NCBI GenBank assembly: GCA_002224055.1
Contig: AZLU01000086.1
Coordinates: 36,417-100,416, forward strand
Length of the DNA: 64,000 nt
Source: Pezizomycotina sp. ARF18
Taxonomy: Eukaryota > Ascomycota
Reading direction: 5' to 3'
In this document: positions 25,339 to 37,126 of the stretch, in pieces
How positions within the stretch are numbered: the stretch's first letter is position 1
Layout of the letters: the number at the start of each line of letters is the position of its first letter
Notes under the pieces: model-generated
What the model was told of the DNA's origin: nothing
Databases searched by the model: none
The model's input: the letters and a program-made list of their open reading frames with translations, nothing else
Position numbers and translations under genes: made by a program

Positions 25339-26022
25339 TTAAGTATACTGCCAAGCAGCAATTGGCCCTTGCTTCCCGTGATACTCCGTCGTCGTCAAAC
25401 TCACGCGTATGCACTTGCTCTGCGCATCGCAATCGGTCTCGTACTTCCATCCCTTAATACCTGCGTAGAGCTTATACGCCGTCTTGGTATGGTGCGGATC
25501 GCTCTTGCCGCTGCTATCCGGCGGGCAAGCGAACCATTTCCTCCCTTAAGGACCTTCTGATCCGTCTCCACGTACTCCATCCTTCCGTGATCTTTATCCG
25601 CATTGGGGCTATACTTAAATCCTGCTCTCAACGCGCCCGTCGGAACGAACGCGCTGTGAGCTTGTGTGTAGCTGACGCTGCCGTCTGTGTTGACGTACAT
25701 CTGCTGACCGCCTGGTACGAGGACGGAGAGGGATGCGGTCGTTCCGGCGCCGGAGGTTGCGTCGGTGCCGAGGGCGAAGACGGTGGTGTCGCCTAGAGGG
25801 CATTGCTTTTTGTCTGTTAGGGGCAGTAAGTTGCGGGAACCTTTACCATCGAAGGCGACGTAGAGAGCTTGACCGCGGCTTGGATGGGGGCGAGGTGTGC
25901 TGTTGTTCCTTCGGGGAGGCGTAGGCGCTGAAGGGCATGAGCGGGCGGGCGTTGACTGGTGTCGCCGAAGCCGAGGAGGCGAAGGAAAGTATCGCGGCAG
26001 CTGAAGCGAATGTGAACTTCAT
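25339..26022 (-). CDS. PhiA-like secreted cell-wall protein
   Basis: The protein starts with a signal peptide (MKFTFASAAAILSFASSASA) followed by AHLAPIQAAVKLYVAFDGKG. The core shows the pattern of Aspergillus PhiA and related IgE-binding wall proteins: DTTVFALG, the hallmark VPGGQQMYVNTDGSVSYTQA with HSAFVPTGA, then FACPP and a C-terminal AAWQYT stop. In Aspergillus nidulans PhiA is a wall protein needed for normal phialide and conidium development; the role here is inferred. About 228 residues, no intron. At least three single-base losses break the frame (near the SAYAS/LPEGTT junction, at AAVKL/YVAFD, and at NG/FACPP). Start and stop are clear because both ends match the family. A TATA box lies 110 bp upstream. 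The neighbour upstream is another secreted wall-active protein in the same orientation. Confidence 0.82.
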
Positions 26023-26132
26023 CTTTGAAGTACGACAGGTAGATCTTTTAAGTGAAGGGATTTATGAGTGAGAAACAGTTCTGTTTCAGTTGAAGGATTG
26101 GACGGTATAGTTTATGGTTGTAAACGAATGGG

Positions 26133-26139
26133 TTTTATA
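26133..26139 (-). promoter_or_regulatory. TATA box of PhiA-like gene
   Basis: TATAAAA on the minus strand, about 111 bp upstream of the ATG at 26022. Confidence 0.5.
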
Positions 26140-27180
26140 ACCTGATGATGGACAGCGAGATGGAAAGGTTAGACAGGGACGAAGTGGTGAATTTATACAG
26201 CCTGGGATTGCGGGATTCACGCTATTTATCCTAACCCCAGCAGCGCAAGCTAGCTCAGCTGGCACTCAAGCATCCTTTAGCTCCTCCATCGCGCTCTTGG
26301 CCGCCGGCTTGACAAATCCTGCGTCACACAAAACCGAAGAATGCAATCGTGACATGCAGTCACAAAGATCCAAAAACCAAACGTCGGAATCCCGCGAGGA
26401 TTGGACGGAAAATTATACCGCCGCCGGCTCTCCCGGTGAAAACAACGTTTTCGGTGCGTCCTTGAAAGCACAGCCTCCACCAGTCACCGCGCGACGCTGA
26501 GTGGTTAAAGTCTTCAAAGAGGCTTGTCTAAATATAGGATCGTCATTACACAACGGATTTCCAAGCAAGTCTTGGGTCGTATCGCTGTGTAACGCCTCTG
26601 CAGTAGATTAGCACTATATGGTGCGAAGGATCCGAGGAGATCCGCTTAGCTACCCAATCTTACTTCGTCTAGTCTTTCTCCTGGTAAATCTTTAAAATAA
26701 CCTGGACACGTTTCCATTCTGCTAGTTCATTCTAGAAGGGAAACGTTGCATATACTGCTCGACATTTCAGAGAAACATTTTGGCAGAGGATTAGGAGCTA
26801 TTTTGGATATCAGTTGATATTATTGTTTAGACCTACAGGACATGTCTATACAACTTAATAATAAAACATTTGTCAAACCAGCGGGCTATCGGCGCATCTG
26901 CAAGCACCACCGGTCTCTTCTCTCTAACTTTCCTTATTAGCATATTGTTCAAGATCACGTTCAAATACTAGTATGCATAGTAACAAAGTCAGGAGGTTCT
27001 TCTATCGTGAAACAGCTTTCAAAGCTTCTCTATAATTGAAATAAGCTAAAAGGAGAAAAATTGTCTATAATTAACAGGATATCTATACAGCGCTCAGTGC
27101 CGCAAGCTTAGTAGAACTGAAAAAAGAAACCAATGAAGCGCCTGCTCCCCCTTTAATCGTTACGTCTGTCGGTAGCAGGT
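26140..27180. other. Intergenic between the two wall-protein genes
   Basis: Contains the PhiA-like promoter and the 3' flank of the LPMO gene. No additional coding frame is supported. Confidence 0.5.
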
Positions 27181-28521
27181 TTACCACTGGCGGCTGCTCC
27201 TGTAGGAACCGTCGTCACCGTAAGCGCCATTTCCCCGGTAAGAGCCATCATCGCTTCCGTAGCCGCTGTTACCGAGGTAAGAGCCATCAGAGTCGCCGCC
27301 GTTGTAGGAGCCGTCGTTGTCAGAGCCCGGATTGTAAGAGCCGTCGTCACCACCGAAGTTGCCGCCGAAGTCTCCGCCGTTTTGGTCACCGCCGTTGCTG
27401 CCAGGTCCGTAAGGGTTTCCGGGGAAGCCACCGTTCTGGTCTCCACCGTTCTGGTCTCCACCGGATTGGTCGCCGCCGGATTGGTCGCCGCCGTCCTGGC
27501 TGCCGTCGTCGGAGCCGGAGCCACCTGGAGAGCCGGCGCCGGGACCGTACGGGTTGCCGCCGGAAGGACCGGAAGGAGGGGAAGGAGGAGAAGGAGGAGC
27601 GGTAGGTCCTGGGTTCGGCATGGTCATGAGCGTAGTCGGCGAAGGAACGGGTGCTCCGGGCCGTAAGGGTTTCCACCCTGGTTTCCTCCCGGAGGAGGAG
27701 GGGAGATCCACCTTGGTTTCCACCCGGAGGAGATCCGCCGTTACCGCCCGGAGATCCGCCGGTGTTACCACCAGGAGGAGATCCGCCGGTGTTACCTCCA
27801 GGGCTACCGCCGAGACCGCTACCGCCACCGGGGTAGCTGCACTGTCCGGATCCGGACTTTCCGTCAGATGCAGACGGCTGCTTCCCGCTCCACATGCCAC
27901 CGTAGGTAACCTCCTGCCCCGGTTCTGGGAAACAACCTCATCTCCTTCGGCTGTATGGCAGGATCCGTGCCCCGGCATGTTCGCGATGAAGATTCCTGGG
28001 GCGTTGAAGTTCGCCCTCTTAGCGCGACCGTTGCCTTGGATGGTGACGGGGGCGCAGTTCATGTACATCTCCCTGTTACCGACCTTGTTGAACCACGTCC
28101 AGGCGAACAGGGCGTTGCCACTGGGGGCGCTGGCGGGATGGTGAACTTGTACTCCTTCTCGAGCGGGCAGCCGCCGACCATGCTCTTGATGACCTGGAAG
28201 GACTGCCCATATCGTAGGACAGCGAAAGCTGGCAGGAGCCGCCACCGTGGGTGGCCGAACCGGTAAGGGACATGGAGTATTCCTTTCCAGCCTGGTAAGT
28301 AGCAGTAGGGTTCGAAAGACCGTCCTTGTGGTATCCTTGCAGGGGAAGTTGGAGCCGTCCGAATTCAGCGGGGAGGTCATACTGTAGTCGTAGTTGTCGG
28401 AGCCGTAGTTCTTGTTGGACTTGGAGCGGAAGGGAGGGGGGTTGGTCATCTCCATGTGCGCCATGGCGGTGGAGGTGAGCGCGGTAGCCGCGGCGAGCTT
28501 GAGGAGCCAGGAAGCGGACAT
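27181..28521 (-). CDS. AA11-type lytic polysaccharide monooxygenase with Gly/Asn/Asp-rich tail
   Basis: AA11 enzymes are secreted copper monooxygenases that cleave chitin oxidatively. The signal peptide ends ...TSTAMA and is followed at once by the mature N-terminal His of [13 protein letters not shown], the first copper-brace residue. The second copper His is in [16 protein letters not shown]. Further family blocks are [66 protein letters not shown] and a [13 protein letters not shown] element. After CSYPGGGSG the protein becomes a linker of Gly, Pro, Asn and Ser repeats. It finishes with five or more DGSY units and stops at 27181. Total about 447 residues. Frame changes are inferred near 28345, 28205, 28130, 27925 and within the tail. 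The catalytic residues are intact, so I regard it as functional DNA with consensus errors. It lies 1.2 kb upstream of the PhiA-like gene, same strand. Confidence 0.88.
   Translation of the reverse strand: MSASWLLKLAAATALTSTAMAHMEMTNPPPFRSKSNKNYGSDNYDYSMTSPLNSDGSNFPCKDTTRTVFRTLLLLTRLERNTPCPLPVRPPTVAAPASFRCPTIWAVLPGHQEHGRRLPAREGVQVHHPASAPSGNALFAWTWFNKVGNREMYMNCAPVTIQGNGRAKRANFNAPGIFIANMPGHGSCHTAEGDEVVSQNRGRRLPTVACGAGSSRLHLTESPDPDSAATPVAVAVSAVALEVTPADLLLVVTPADLRAVTADLLRVETKVDLPSSSGRKPGWKPLRPGAPVPSPTTLMTMPNPGPTAPPSPPSPPSGPSGGNPYGPGAGSPGGSGSDDGSQDGGDQSGGDQSGGDQNGGDQNGGFPGNPYGPGSNGGDQNGGDFGGNFGGDDGSYNPGSDNDGSYNGGDSDGSYLGNSGYGSDDGSYRGNGAYGDDGSYRSSRQW
27190..27380 (-). repeat. DGSY-encoding repeat at the LPMO C-terminus
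   Basis: The last 60 or so codons contain the tetrapeptide DGSY at least five times, spaced by 5-10 Gly/Asn/Ser residues. The DNA repeats are imperfect (GGAGCCATCG-like units read on plus). Confidence 0.7.
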
Positions 28522-31500
28522 TTTGATTTGCTTGAGAGGTTAAAAAGTATAGATAAACTATTATATATTTGGTTTTCGGGTTGGTATTTTTGCCTCTAAA
28601 GGATTCCTCGAGTTGATGATTCTCTGGATTTCTGATATTGAAGTCGTTTATGTTTCGAAGTTTTGGTTTGAATAACTGGAAGTCTATAAAGCGAAGCAGT
28701 GTGCTAAACGATTGTAAGAATGGTAGAACGAGCCTGAAGCGTTCGAAAAGAAAGGGTTTCGCGATATATCAATATCGTCTGAAGAACAGAAAGATGGAAA
28801 TGAAATGAACAGCGACCAAGAGCGCCTTGAAAATGTCTATTTGCAAAAGAGAGAAAAGAAAAACCAGAAAAACGCTCGAAGAATGTATAGAGAATGTAGA
28901 AAGATTGAAAGCTGCTTGAGGAACGAAAAAGAAGCGGTTAAGGAGCGACGGAAACTCCCTTTATATATTCATGATCATATCTGTTCCTCTACTATCAACC
29001 GATCTTGACCGAAGGGTGAACGGATGCTACTACGTCCCTTCGTAGAAGCCAGCCGGGCGCCACCCTGCAGGAACTGTAAAAGAATGTCAATATCGATAAG
29101 ATCGAAGTTTGAACGATAGGGATTTACTTTGATGAAAAATTGGCAGGGACGGGTAATTCCAGAAGGTAGCCGCTTACAATACGTACCATACCATACCCAT
29201 GGCGCAGATATTGGGGGACACTACTCCTCAGCTGTTTAGCATTACATGATACACAGCTGAGGAAAAAAACCCACCGGAGTGGCTTGGCTCTCTGGACGTA
29301 AAAACGGGTTTGAATAATCCATTTTATTATTATTACCTCTTTGCCGGGGATTGATGTGGTTTAACTGAAACGTTAGGACGGCAAGGGTACTACTACCTCG
29401 TTCACTCTCATTACCCCATACTTTTTGGATATTCGCCGTATTCGAGTCCGTAAGGGTTCAAACGAAGGATCTGCCCGAAAGGCGAAGTTCTCTTCAGCTT
29501 TCGACGATCGCCATACTCGGCAGGTTTACTGTTCGAGTTTCGCGGTAAAAACGTTCTGTTAGACTCGAAATAGTGACCGATCATCAGAGGCTGAAAACAG
29601 TTCCGATATCTGAGCGAGGAGAAAGGGGTCCGCTATTGAAGTAAAATTACTTCCTCTCCATAACATGGCGTGCTTTCTCTTCCTTCGACCTGCTACCGTC
29701 GCGTAGAATAACGACATATAGTCCAAAATGGAAAGTGGCGACGTCGAGAGCAGTAATTCGATACGGGGGGGTTTGATAGTTTGATAGTGAAAGGGAAGAG
29801 GCTTTGTCGCAGGTTGTCAGACCTCAGCCCGCCGAGACAAGCAAAAATACGGGCACACACTAAACCCTCATGGGCACTTTTTTTTTTTTTAATAATACGG
29901 GCCTCCTGTACCCTCCTCCCTTTCTTATCGGCATCCTTGATCGGCAACGTTCTTCTTTAATGTTACATTTTTAGCAAATGATCTGCCGGTTAGCCATGAT
30001 AGCCGATCTTCTGTACCCGGTTAGACGTGTCTTTCCCAACCCTCTTTGCTTCGTACTCTGGTGCCTCAAGCACGAGAACTAGTCAGTCTTTTACGAGTTT
30101 GCTGGAAGAAATTCGGAATATCTATTCAAGAATGCTAGCCTGCGGCATCCGACATTGCGGGTAGCTATCGCTCGTCTTGGACTTTACCGCGAAGGCTTCG
30201 AGGCTGGCGATGTCTCTAAGCCCTGTTCATGGTTTAGTACGATCAGCTCCGCGCACGAATATATTCAGCGCACGGACAATTATGCACATATGCAGAGATA
30301 TGGTTGAGCAACGTGACAGCTGCTGCCGAATATCGACTGAGCAAGGCTTTAAGATTCTCAGGGACCATGAAGAGAATCGGATGATAACCCGTTATCATGA
30401 GATATCCTTGATCGATAACGAATGGAAAACCACCACCTCTCGTAGCCGCTATCATCTCATGCAAGCGCTAGAGTATTAAGGACCGGTACTGTACTATCTG
30501 CTTCGTGAGATTCTAGGTAAATCCCAGCTTGGTTATTTCTTCAATTAAATATCGTCGTTCGTCCCTGTGGAAATCTCTTTCTCATTAGAACTCGGCGAAC
30601 GAATGATGTGACGTTAATTAATCAATATTTTCCATTACCATGTTGAAATGGCCGTCCAATTCGAGTTGAGCTTGGAGGGCTTACTTCGGACACGTTTTCT
30701 GTATTAGTAAGGTTGAGAATTTCATTCGAGATAAATTGAGCGACAGAAGATGTGTAGGATGATACCGTTTCACCAGCCGTCCCAGTGGAGAAAAACGCTC
30801 AACATGGCCAAGGAAGATCGAGATAATTTTCTTTGAGCCTTCAATTTTACTCTTTCAGTCGGGTTGACCGCTTAGTTTTCATTACTGAGGGTTTAGTCAG
30901 TCCAAGGCCACAGCGCCAACTTTGAGGTTTTCTAGAAGCCTTCCTGAATTTTCCAGTGCTCCACCAGAAAGGGAAATGGTGATGAGACACTGTTGAAGAG
31001 ATCATAGAAAAAATGAAACGAGCAAGAAACCCTCAATCTGAGTAGTTGAATGAACGAGAAACCTGCTGCCGTCTTGTCAAAAATCCATAACCGTAGGTTG
31101 GTCATCAATAGCATTAAAACTCATTCTCATAGAGATGAGTTTCCGGGAACCAATCAACCGTTATAACTTATTGCGACGTTTCCTAACCTAATCGAAAAGG
31201 GACTCTGGTATTTTGCATAGAGGGAGAAGAACTCAGAACATCTCTCGGACGAATACCGAATAGACTAGGTGCTTCTGTATCGAATTGGGCGATGGAACGT
31301 CTTCGATTTTAACCGTGATCGCCGCAGTTGTGAATTTCTCATGGAACACCCCCACAGGACCAGGCCCCAAGAGCCTCGAGGTTCTCGACAGCTCATTTCC
31401 AATCTTCCTCGCGCTTATATATCCCAAGTAGTAAAGTGCTAATGCCAAAGAGATGTCAGGTAATTATTACAATCGCCCTGAAATTTTCCGAATGATCCTG

Positions 31501-32662
31501 CGCTTAATCGATCCCGAGTAGTGAAGTCACAACCGGTCAAATAAGAAAAAGGCTTCTATCGCAATAGATTAGTATCACAGTTTTGATATCGCTACGTTCT
31601 GAGCTTGTTTCAGGTATAGCAGCCAAGCGCTTGTCGTACCGTGCGGCTTATATATTCCACACATCGAGATCATGGAAATGCTTGTTCCTTCGGAAATTTT
31701 TGGTGAGCAATCAGGAATTTTTCCCCCAAGAAGAACCGTTAGAAGCTAGGAAGAAGCCTAGAGCTCTTGCTTGCTTCCGTGCTCCGAACGAACCGCTGGG
31801 TCACAATGCTTGGAAGAGGCGACTCCCGTTACGTTACCAGAAATTAAAAAGGAGGTTCTAGAAGCAAGGAGGCTAACAGGGAATAGCCTTATAAACGATA
31901 GGTAGGTGTATCTTGGCGGGGGGGGGGGGGGGCGTTTCCATGTAATACAAAGCAATAAGAGAAGAAGCTCAGGGCTCGAACAAAGCTTTCCCATTTTCGT
32001 AGCAGATTCGCTTTTTTTGAATGCTTTCACGTCGAGCATATGAAGCTATAGCTGGATAGTGTGGTATGTAACTGAGCACCCAGACAAGTAACACAGAGCG
32101 GAAACAAATCATGATATTCATTTCGGTTTTTGACTGTGCTGCCAGAAAGACCTCCGTGAGCTCTTGATCAATGCATAGCACCCCACAGTGGATTCTCGAG
32201 GGGATTCCCAGCCCCAGCCCGAGAGATTTCCTACGCTTGAGACGCAGTTCAAGAAACTTAAACTTGTTTTTAAACCCAGATATTGCCGAAACCGGCGCGG
32301 TTTAATCTCCACCAATGCACCTCGGCCTCCGAGGCTCCGACCACCGGCCCTGAATAAAATTCGTGCGAACCTAACCGGCTCCTGCCGGGTTTTCCTTGTC
32401 TAACCCTCGCAACAACGCGTCCCCACGCGTCTTCCCAGCAACAACGCGAAAAACGTGAATCATGGAGCGCGTTGACCCGCTCTTCGGCTTTATCTTTCCT
32501 CCTGCTAAATGCGATAGGAAATCAAATCTCGTCATTTCAAGGAGGTGATTCGCTAACCTGAACAAATAGGAATCTAGCAGATGGTGGAGTGAATCCGAGT
32601 GACTCTTCCTCCCTACCCGTGAAAGGATGTGAGTTGAGAACGGGATATCAAGTGCCGAGACA

Positions 32663-32697
32663 ACTTATCAGATCGTCTATTAATCGATCTGATAAGT
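32663..32697. promoter_or_regulatory. Inverted pair of ATCTGATAA (GATA-factor) sites
   Basis: A perfect 13-bp inverted repeat (ACTTATCAGATCG, 9-nt spacer, CGATCTGATAAGT) holds two head-to-head ATCTGATAA sites. This equals the ATCWGATAA consensus of fungal iron-repressor GATA factors (SreA/SRE/Fep1). A third perfect copy stands at 32860-32868. The target gene is not evident. Confidence 0.5.
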
Positions 32698-33075
32698 CGA
32701 AAAAGTCAAACGAGGGACGGACGTCGTATCTTTCCCTCCTTAAATTAAGTGAAGTACCGTGTACCGGATGACTCTTACTTTTGTTTACATTTTGGATACG
32801 GTGTACTTCCTGAAGAAGGAAGGGGCACTTGAAAGTATTGATCTGGGTGAAGGTATTTGATCTGATAAGATGTCCATATAATCCTGTGGTTTTCCTCTGA
32901 AATGGTCTCCTCGATCCTTCCATTATTGCATCCAGAAACCAGAAACCAGTCACCACATCCTTAAAATCCTTCACAAAGCTCATCGTCTCACCATCCTCTG
33001 ACGTCCTTTTTCGCCTCCGGAATCCAAGGCACACGGGAGCCTAGCCGCTATGGAAAAGCAAGCAGTTCCCACAAC

Positions 33076-33432
33076 TTGAACGCCGTGCAGCAGCAGCAGC
33101 TTAATCCGGCACAAAGGAATACATCTTTGTTTCCAACACCCGCCTTACAGCACGGTAACTTCTCCTACTACTTCTACTCCCGTTTCAACGCCTCCTCGGC
33201 ATACCAGCGAAAGCTCGCCAGTGCTCTTACTCCTCTGGACACGACCACACAGTCGAACCGGCATCCGATCCACGATCGGTGGATATCTCGAAATACTCCT
33301 TTTCGGAATGTAAAGATACCCGCCTCGTACAGATCTGCCGTACAAAACTTTCCCAGACAGATTGGACGACCTGGGAGGGGAAAAACCGATGCATTTCAAA
33401 TACAACTCAAAGGAATCTGGGAAAAGCTGTAA
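33076..33432 (+). CDS. Unrecognised open frame downstream of GATA sites, 118 codons
   Basis: The frame opens with MNAVQQQQLNPAQRN and is rich in Arg, Ser and Tyr. No domain, signal peptide or intron is visible. A competing minus-strand frame covers the same DNA. It is listed only because it lies 208 bp from three GATA sites. Confidence 0.15.
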   Translation: MNAVQQQQLNPAQRNTSLFPTPALQHGNFSYYFYSRFNASSAYQRKLASALTPLDTTTQSNRHPIHDRWISRNTPFRNVKIPASYRSAVQNFPRQIGRPGRGKTDAFQIQLKGIWEKL

Positions 33433-34388
33433 ATAGAACCGTTCGAAGAATTTCTGGCATCCCATACTTTTCGGGTGTCGGAACGGGGGTTTTTTTCTTT
33501 GTTCGTAGCCGCACAAAGGCGCGTATAAACAATATTGTTGTAACACCAAAGGGCTCTTTCTTTATATCCAGGAACTCGAAGGCGTTTCTACATATTCCCC
33601 GCCGCTGTAAATGTTAGAAGGGAACCGGGAATCACGGGGAATGCTGTTTATACGCCATGACCAGCGGGTAGCTCATTCATCTTACGACCTGGAAAGCCCG
33701 AGAAGCATCAAAAGAAGAGAAGAACAGGAGAAGTTTGATTAAGCTTTCGAGATACAGACATTGACTGTTTATATAGCACTTGAGGTACACATTTCATACT
33801 CATACTTGTCCAAACGTCACTTTGTGCTTCAAGTTCGAAATCTCTTTCAACACCTTGCCTCCATTCCACTTTCCCCTCCTTCTCCTCCTTATGAACCTTA
33901 GCGCTTGTTCCATTCTCTCTGGCTAGCGGTCTAGCATTTAATGCCGTTTTTTATATCCTTATAAGTAAGAGAAATGTACCATAATTTATATTTTTTGATC
34001 TTCTATCGGTGCCGAATAGCACAGTAGCAGAGTAATAATAATTAAATAAAATATATTTTAATTTCGTTAATTTTTTTCGTAGTGGGTGTGTTTTTCCCTT
34101 GTTCGTTTCAATATAATAATATTATTTAACAACAACCAACCATCGAAATAAACAAACAACAAACATCAACTACACCACTACTATTATTAAACCTACAGTC
34201 GTTTGTTTCAATCAAGATAAAAATAAATAAATAGTAAATAAATAGTAAATAAATAAACATTCGACTCGGTCGCTACTTCCTCTTTCTACCACCATCGACC
34301 TCGTCCAGAGCAACTTGAACCCTATTTATTCAGTAAGATATATATATATTCCATGTCCTTCTCCGCCATCCTCCGCCATCTCTAGACA

Positions 34389-34453
34389 TCATCATCATCA
34401 TCATCATCATCATCATTATCATCATCATCATCATCATCGCCATCGCCATCAAG
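34389..34453 (+). repeat. (CAT)n microsatellite in 5' leader
   Basis: A CAT/CGC-interrupted trinucleotide run just upstream of the exonuclease-type gene. It is in frame with the ATG at 34480 and open from an upstream ATG at 34315, where it would encode a poly-His tract. Most likely 5' UTR. Confidence 0.8.
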
Positions 34454-34479
34454 TGAAACACAATCGCCGACGGCCCAGC

Positions 34480-37126
34480 ATGACCTCCAAGTCCAGCAAG
34501 AACTCAAACATCTACCCGTACGACATCGACTTCGATGAGGACTCCTGGGGCACTCCAGATCGCAGCTACAACAATGTCCGGCAGCCGGATACCCTCCTCA
34601 GCGTCAAGCGCTCGAGCAACAAGCAGTACTACTCCTCCAGCCATGGTAAACAGCCTACCCGCGGTACCACCCGGACCCCTCTCAAGGCCCACCGTTGGCT
34701 TTCCGACGACGAAGAACTGCCCCGCAAGGGGATTTTCGCAAAGAGGGTTCGAGGATGCCGGGGCGTGGTGTCAACTACGACGCACGCGAAGAACAGAAGC
34801 AGGTGGAAGAAGAAGAAGAAGAAGAAGAAGAAGACGAGTGGAAGGAGGAGAGGACCTTGACGACATTATCTCTCGGAGGACGAGGGAATTGGAAGGGGTA
34901 GTAGAAGAACTCAGCTACAGCGACCGCCGGGAAGAACTCTCATACAGCGACCGTCGAGACAGCAACTTCCACGAGCGCTGCAGGAGCCCAAGGGGTCGCA
35001 GTGACGAGAGGTACTTCTACAACTACAACCGGACGAACCAGAATCAGAACCAGAAGCAGTACCCGTCGCAGCAGCGCGGTCGCGGCGGGAAGGGTCGGTC
35101 GAGCGGACAATCGTCCGGTCGACAGTTCGCTGAGTCAAACGCCGGATTGGGAGCTTTGGACGAGTTCGGGAGGCCGCAGTACTCGCAAAGGAGACAAGCT
35201 ACGGCTGTCCCGTTCCGTTCGCAGCCGATCAAGTTTGTTTATAGAGAGACGCAGGGCGGCGATCAGGGCAAGCACAACGAGTCGCTGCGGGTTCCTCGGG
35301 CTGTTCCTTCTGTTGACGAAGGTGTTAACTTGAAGCCGGGGAGACGATATTAGGGAAGAAGCTTCACGATCTTCATGTCGCCGACGTCGACGACCGCCAA
35401 CCGTTCCGGTTCCACGATCTGGGGGAGGTTGAACAGATCCGCATACTTAAATCCCTTCCGGTTTCGAAAGTTCTAGAATTCGAACTGCAAGTTTAGACAA
35501 GCAAACTGTTCAGACTCGGACCGTCTCTACCACCTCAAGCAGACAAATTCCTCAAGTCTCCAAGGCCACGGACTCGGAGAAGCCCTCTTTAAAACAGAAG
35601 ATCATTGAGGGGCTCCCGAATCCGCAAATCACCGTCGTCCAGCTCGACTCGCATGCCCAAACCGTCACGGTCACCGCAAAGACCCCGGCTACCAGAAAGG
35701 CGGAAACCGTCAAAGTTAAACTTGAATCTCAACAAATCGACTATTCGCAGAATACCTCGCAAAACTCCGCAGCCTCGCCACCATCCCGCCGTCCTAGTCA
35801 AGCACGGCTACACGATGCGCGAAACTCTCACAGCGGCGCAGCTGCACAAGAAGAAGAGGTGTAAGGACTGCAAGAAGCGTCAGTAACCCCCTTCTCCTAA
35901 AACCACTCAATCATCCCTCCACTCTTTTGTTTGCCAATGAGTGTTCTTTCGTAGCTAACGTTTGGAGGACTATCTAGTGGCCAAAGGAGTTCTTCCAGCC
36001 CCGTCCCTCGCCGAGTCTATCACCACCCTCCGGCGTACGATCAACAGGCATTCCATCAGGCCCGAATCCCAAGACCGCAGGAGCAACGCCGCCGAACAGG
36101 CCGTCTTCGCCGAACTGCTCGCGCTCTCCGTTAAGAAGCTCAACGTCACCAAATCGTCCAACTTCTCCCCATCGCCCCCGGAATCCGCGCGGCTACTCCA
36201 CTGGAGAACGGCGGCGGCGTTGCCATCTTCGACGGCAGTGACTCCGAAGGGAAGGAACAAGAGGAGAGGCAAGTGTGCGAGTACCACCCCGGTGCGCTTT
36301 TGGACAACGTGTGTTCTCCCTTTTACTTCTTGAACTTCCGTATTGAAAATCAAGACAAAAGCTAACAATGAAAAATCGAAAATTAGATCTACTCCTGCTG
36401 CTCCCTCCCCCTGCACTTCGCCCCCTGCGCCTCCCGCTCCTTCCACATACCGTACATTACTCACCGACTTCCCACTCCGAAAACTGGACGTACACCCGAA
36501 CGCCCCTTCCCAAACCCCCCTACGGCATCCAACACCGCGCCGCCGTAGCGATCGACTGCGAGATGGCACTTCGACCACCGGCGAGAGTGAACTCATCCGT
36601 TTATCGCTAATTGATTACTTTACGTTGGAAGTATTGGTTGATTCACTTGTTTTTCCAGATGTGGAGATCGCGAGTTTCAATACTAGGTACAGCGGTGTGA
36701 CGAGGGCGGCTATGACTCGCGCCAAAGAAGCAAAGAAGGTTATTTTAGGAAGGGAAAACGCACGCCGCGAAATATTTAAATTCGTCGGACCGACGACTGT
36801 AGTTGTCGGACACGGGTTGGTGGGTGATATGGACTGCTTGCGCTGGTTCCACTATTGGATCGTCGATACACACTTGATGAGGTGCTCAGGGAGGAAGAAC
36901 GGGGGAAGGTGACGCTGTTATTGTGGGTAAGAAAGGATCGAGGAGTTTGAAAAGCCTTGCAATGAGGAAATTGGGGAGGAAGATACAGGTGGTGGCGAGG
37001 GTGGGAAGGAGGGCACGATAGCGTTGAGGATGCGGTTGCGGCGAGAGATTTGGCGGATTGGGCGGTTATGGAGGGGGAGTGGCGGGGGAATGAAGGGAGG
37101 GAAAAAAAAAAAAAGGGGGCGATTAA
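34480..37126 (+). CDS. DEDDh 3'-5' RNA exonuclease (REX/REXO1-like) with long disordered N-terminus
   Basis: The C-terminal part is a DEDDh exonuclease. Motif I is VAIDCEMGTS, followed by ESELIRLSLIDY and TRYSGVTRAAM. Motif II is VVVGHGLVGDMDCLRW with DTHLM, then GSRSLKSLAMRKLGRKIQ and motif III GHDSVEDAVAARDLADW. Upstream are Cys/His motifs typical of fungal members: KKRCKDCKKRQ, VCEYHPGALLDN, then after an intron (about 36309-36386) YSCCSLPLHFAPC with FHIP. The N-terminal half is low complexity: a Glu run, a duplicated EELSYSDRR, an RG/Gln-rich stretch, ALDEFGRPQYS. It runs, with frame changes near 35335, 35495 and 35800, into LGKKLHDLHVADVDDRQPFR and IIEGLPNPQITVVQLDSHAQ. A second intron is likely at about 35883-35967. 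REX enzymes trim the 3' ends of small RNAs. Length about 820 residues if one gene. A two-gene reading (first ending at 35353) cannot be excluded. The stop is set by the A-tract near 37101-37126 and is uncertain. Confidence 0.75.
34802..34836 (+). repeat. (GAA)n tract encoding poly-Glu
   Basis: About ten GAA/GAG codons inside the exonuclease gene. The correct reading frame changes around this tract, a likely spot for length error. Confidence 0.7.

Larger units (their letters stand above)
28522..34314. other. Large gene-poor interval
   Basis: Nearly 6 kb without a convincing gene. Features seen: purine-rich segment 28790-28950, poly-T at 29878-29890, a poly-G run at about 31917-31932, a GATA-site dyad at 32663-32697 with a third site at 32860, and an unrecognised frame at 33076-33432. 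AT-rich microsatellite-like sequence leads into the next promoter (34100-34260). Confidence 0.4.

Noticed and set aside
26247-26275. TAGCTCAGCTGG, like a tRNA D-arm
   Set aside because: No B box, anticodon stem or acceptor pairing follows.
27382-28266. Plus-strand frames of up to 196 codons opposite the LPMO gene
   Set aside because: They are antisense shadows of a GC-rich, Gly/Pro-coding gene; the minus strand carries clear AA11 motifs.
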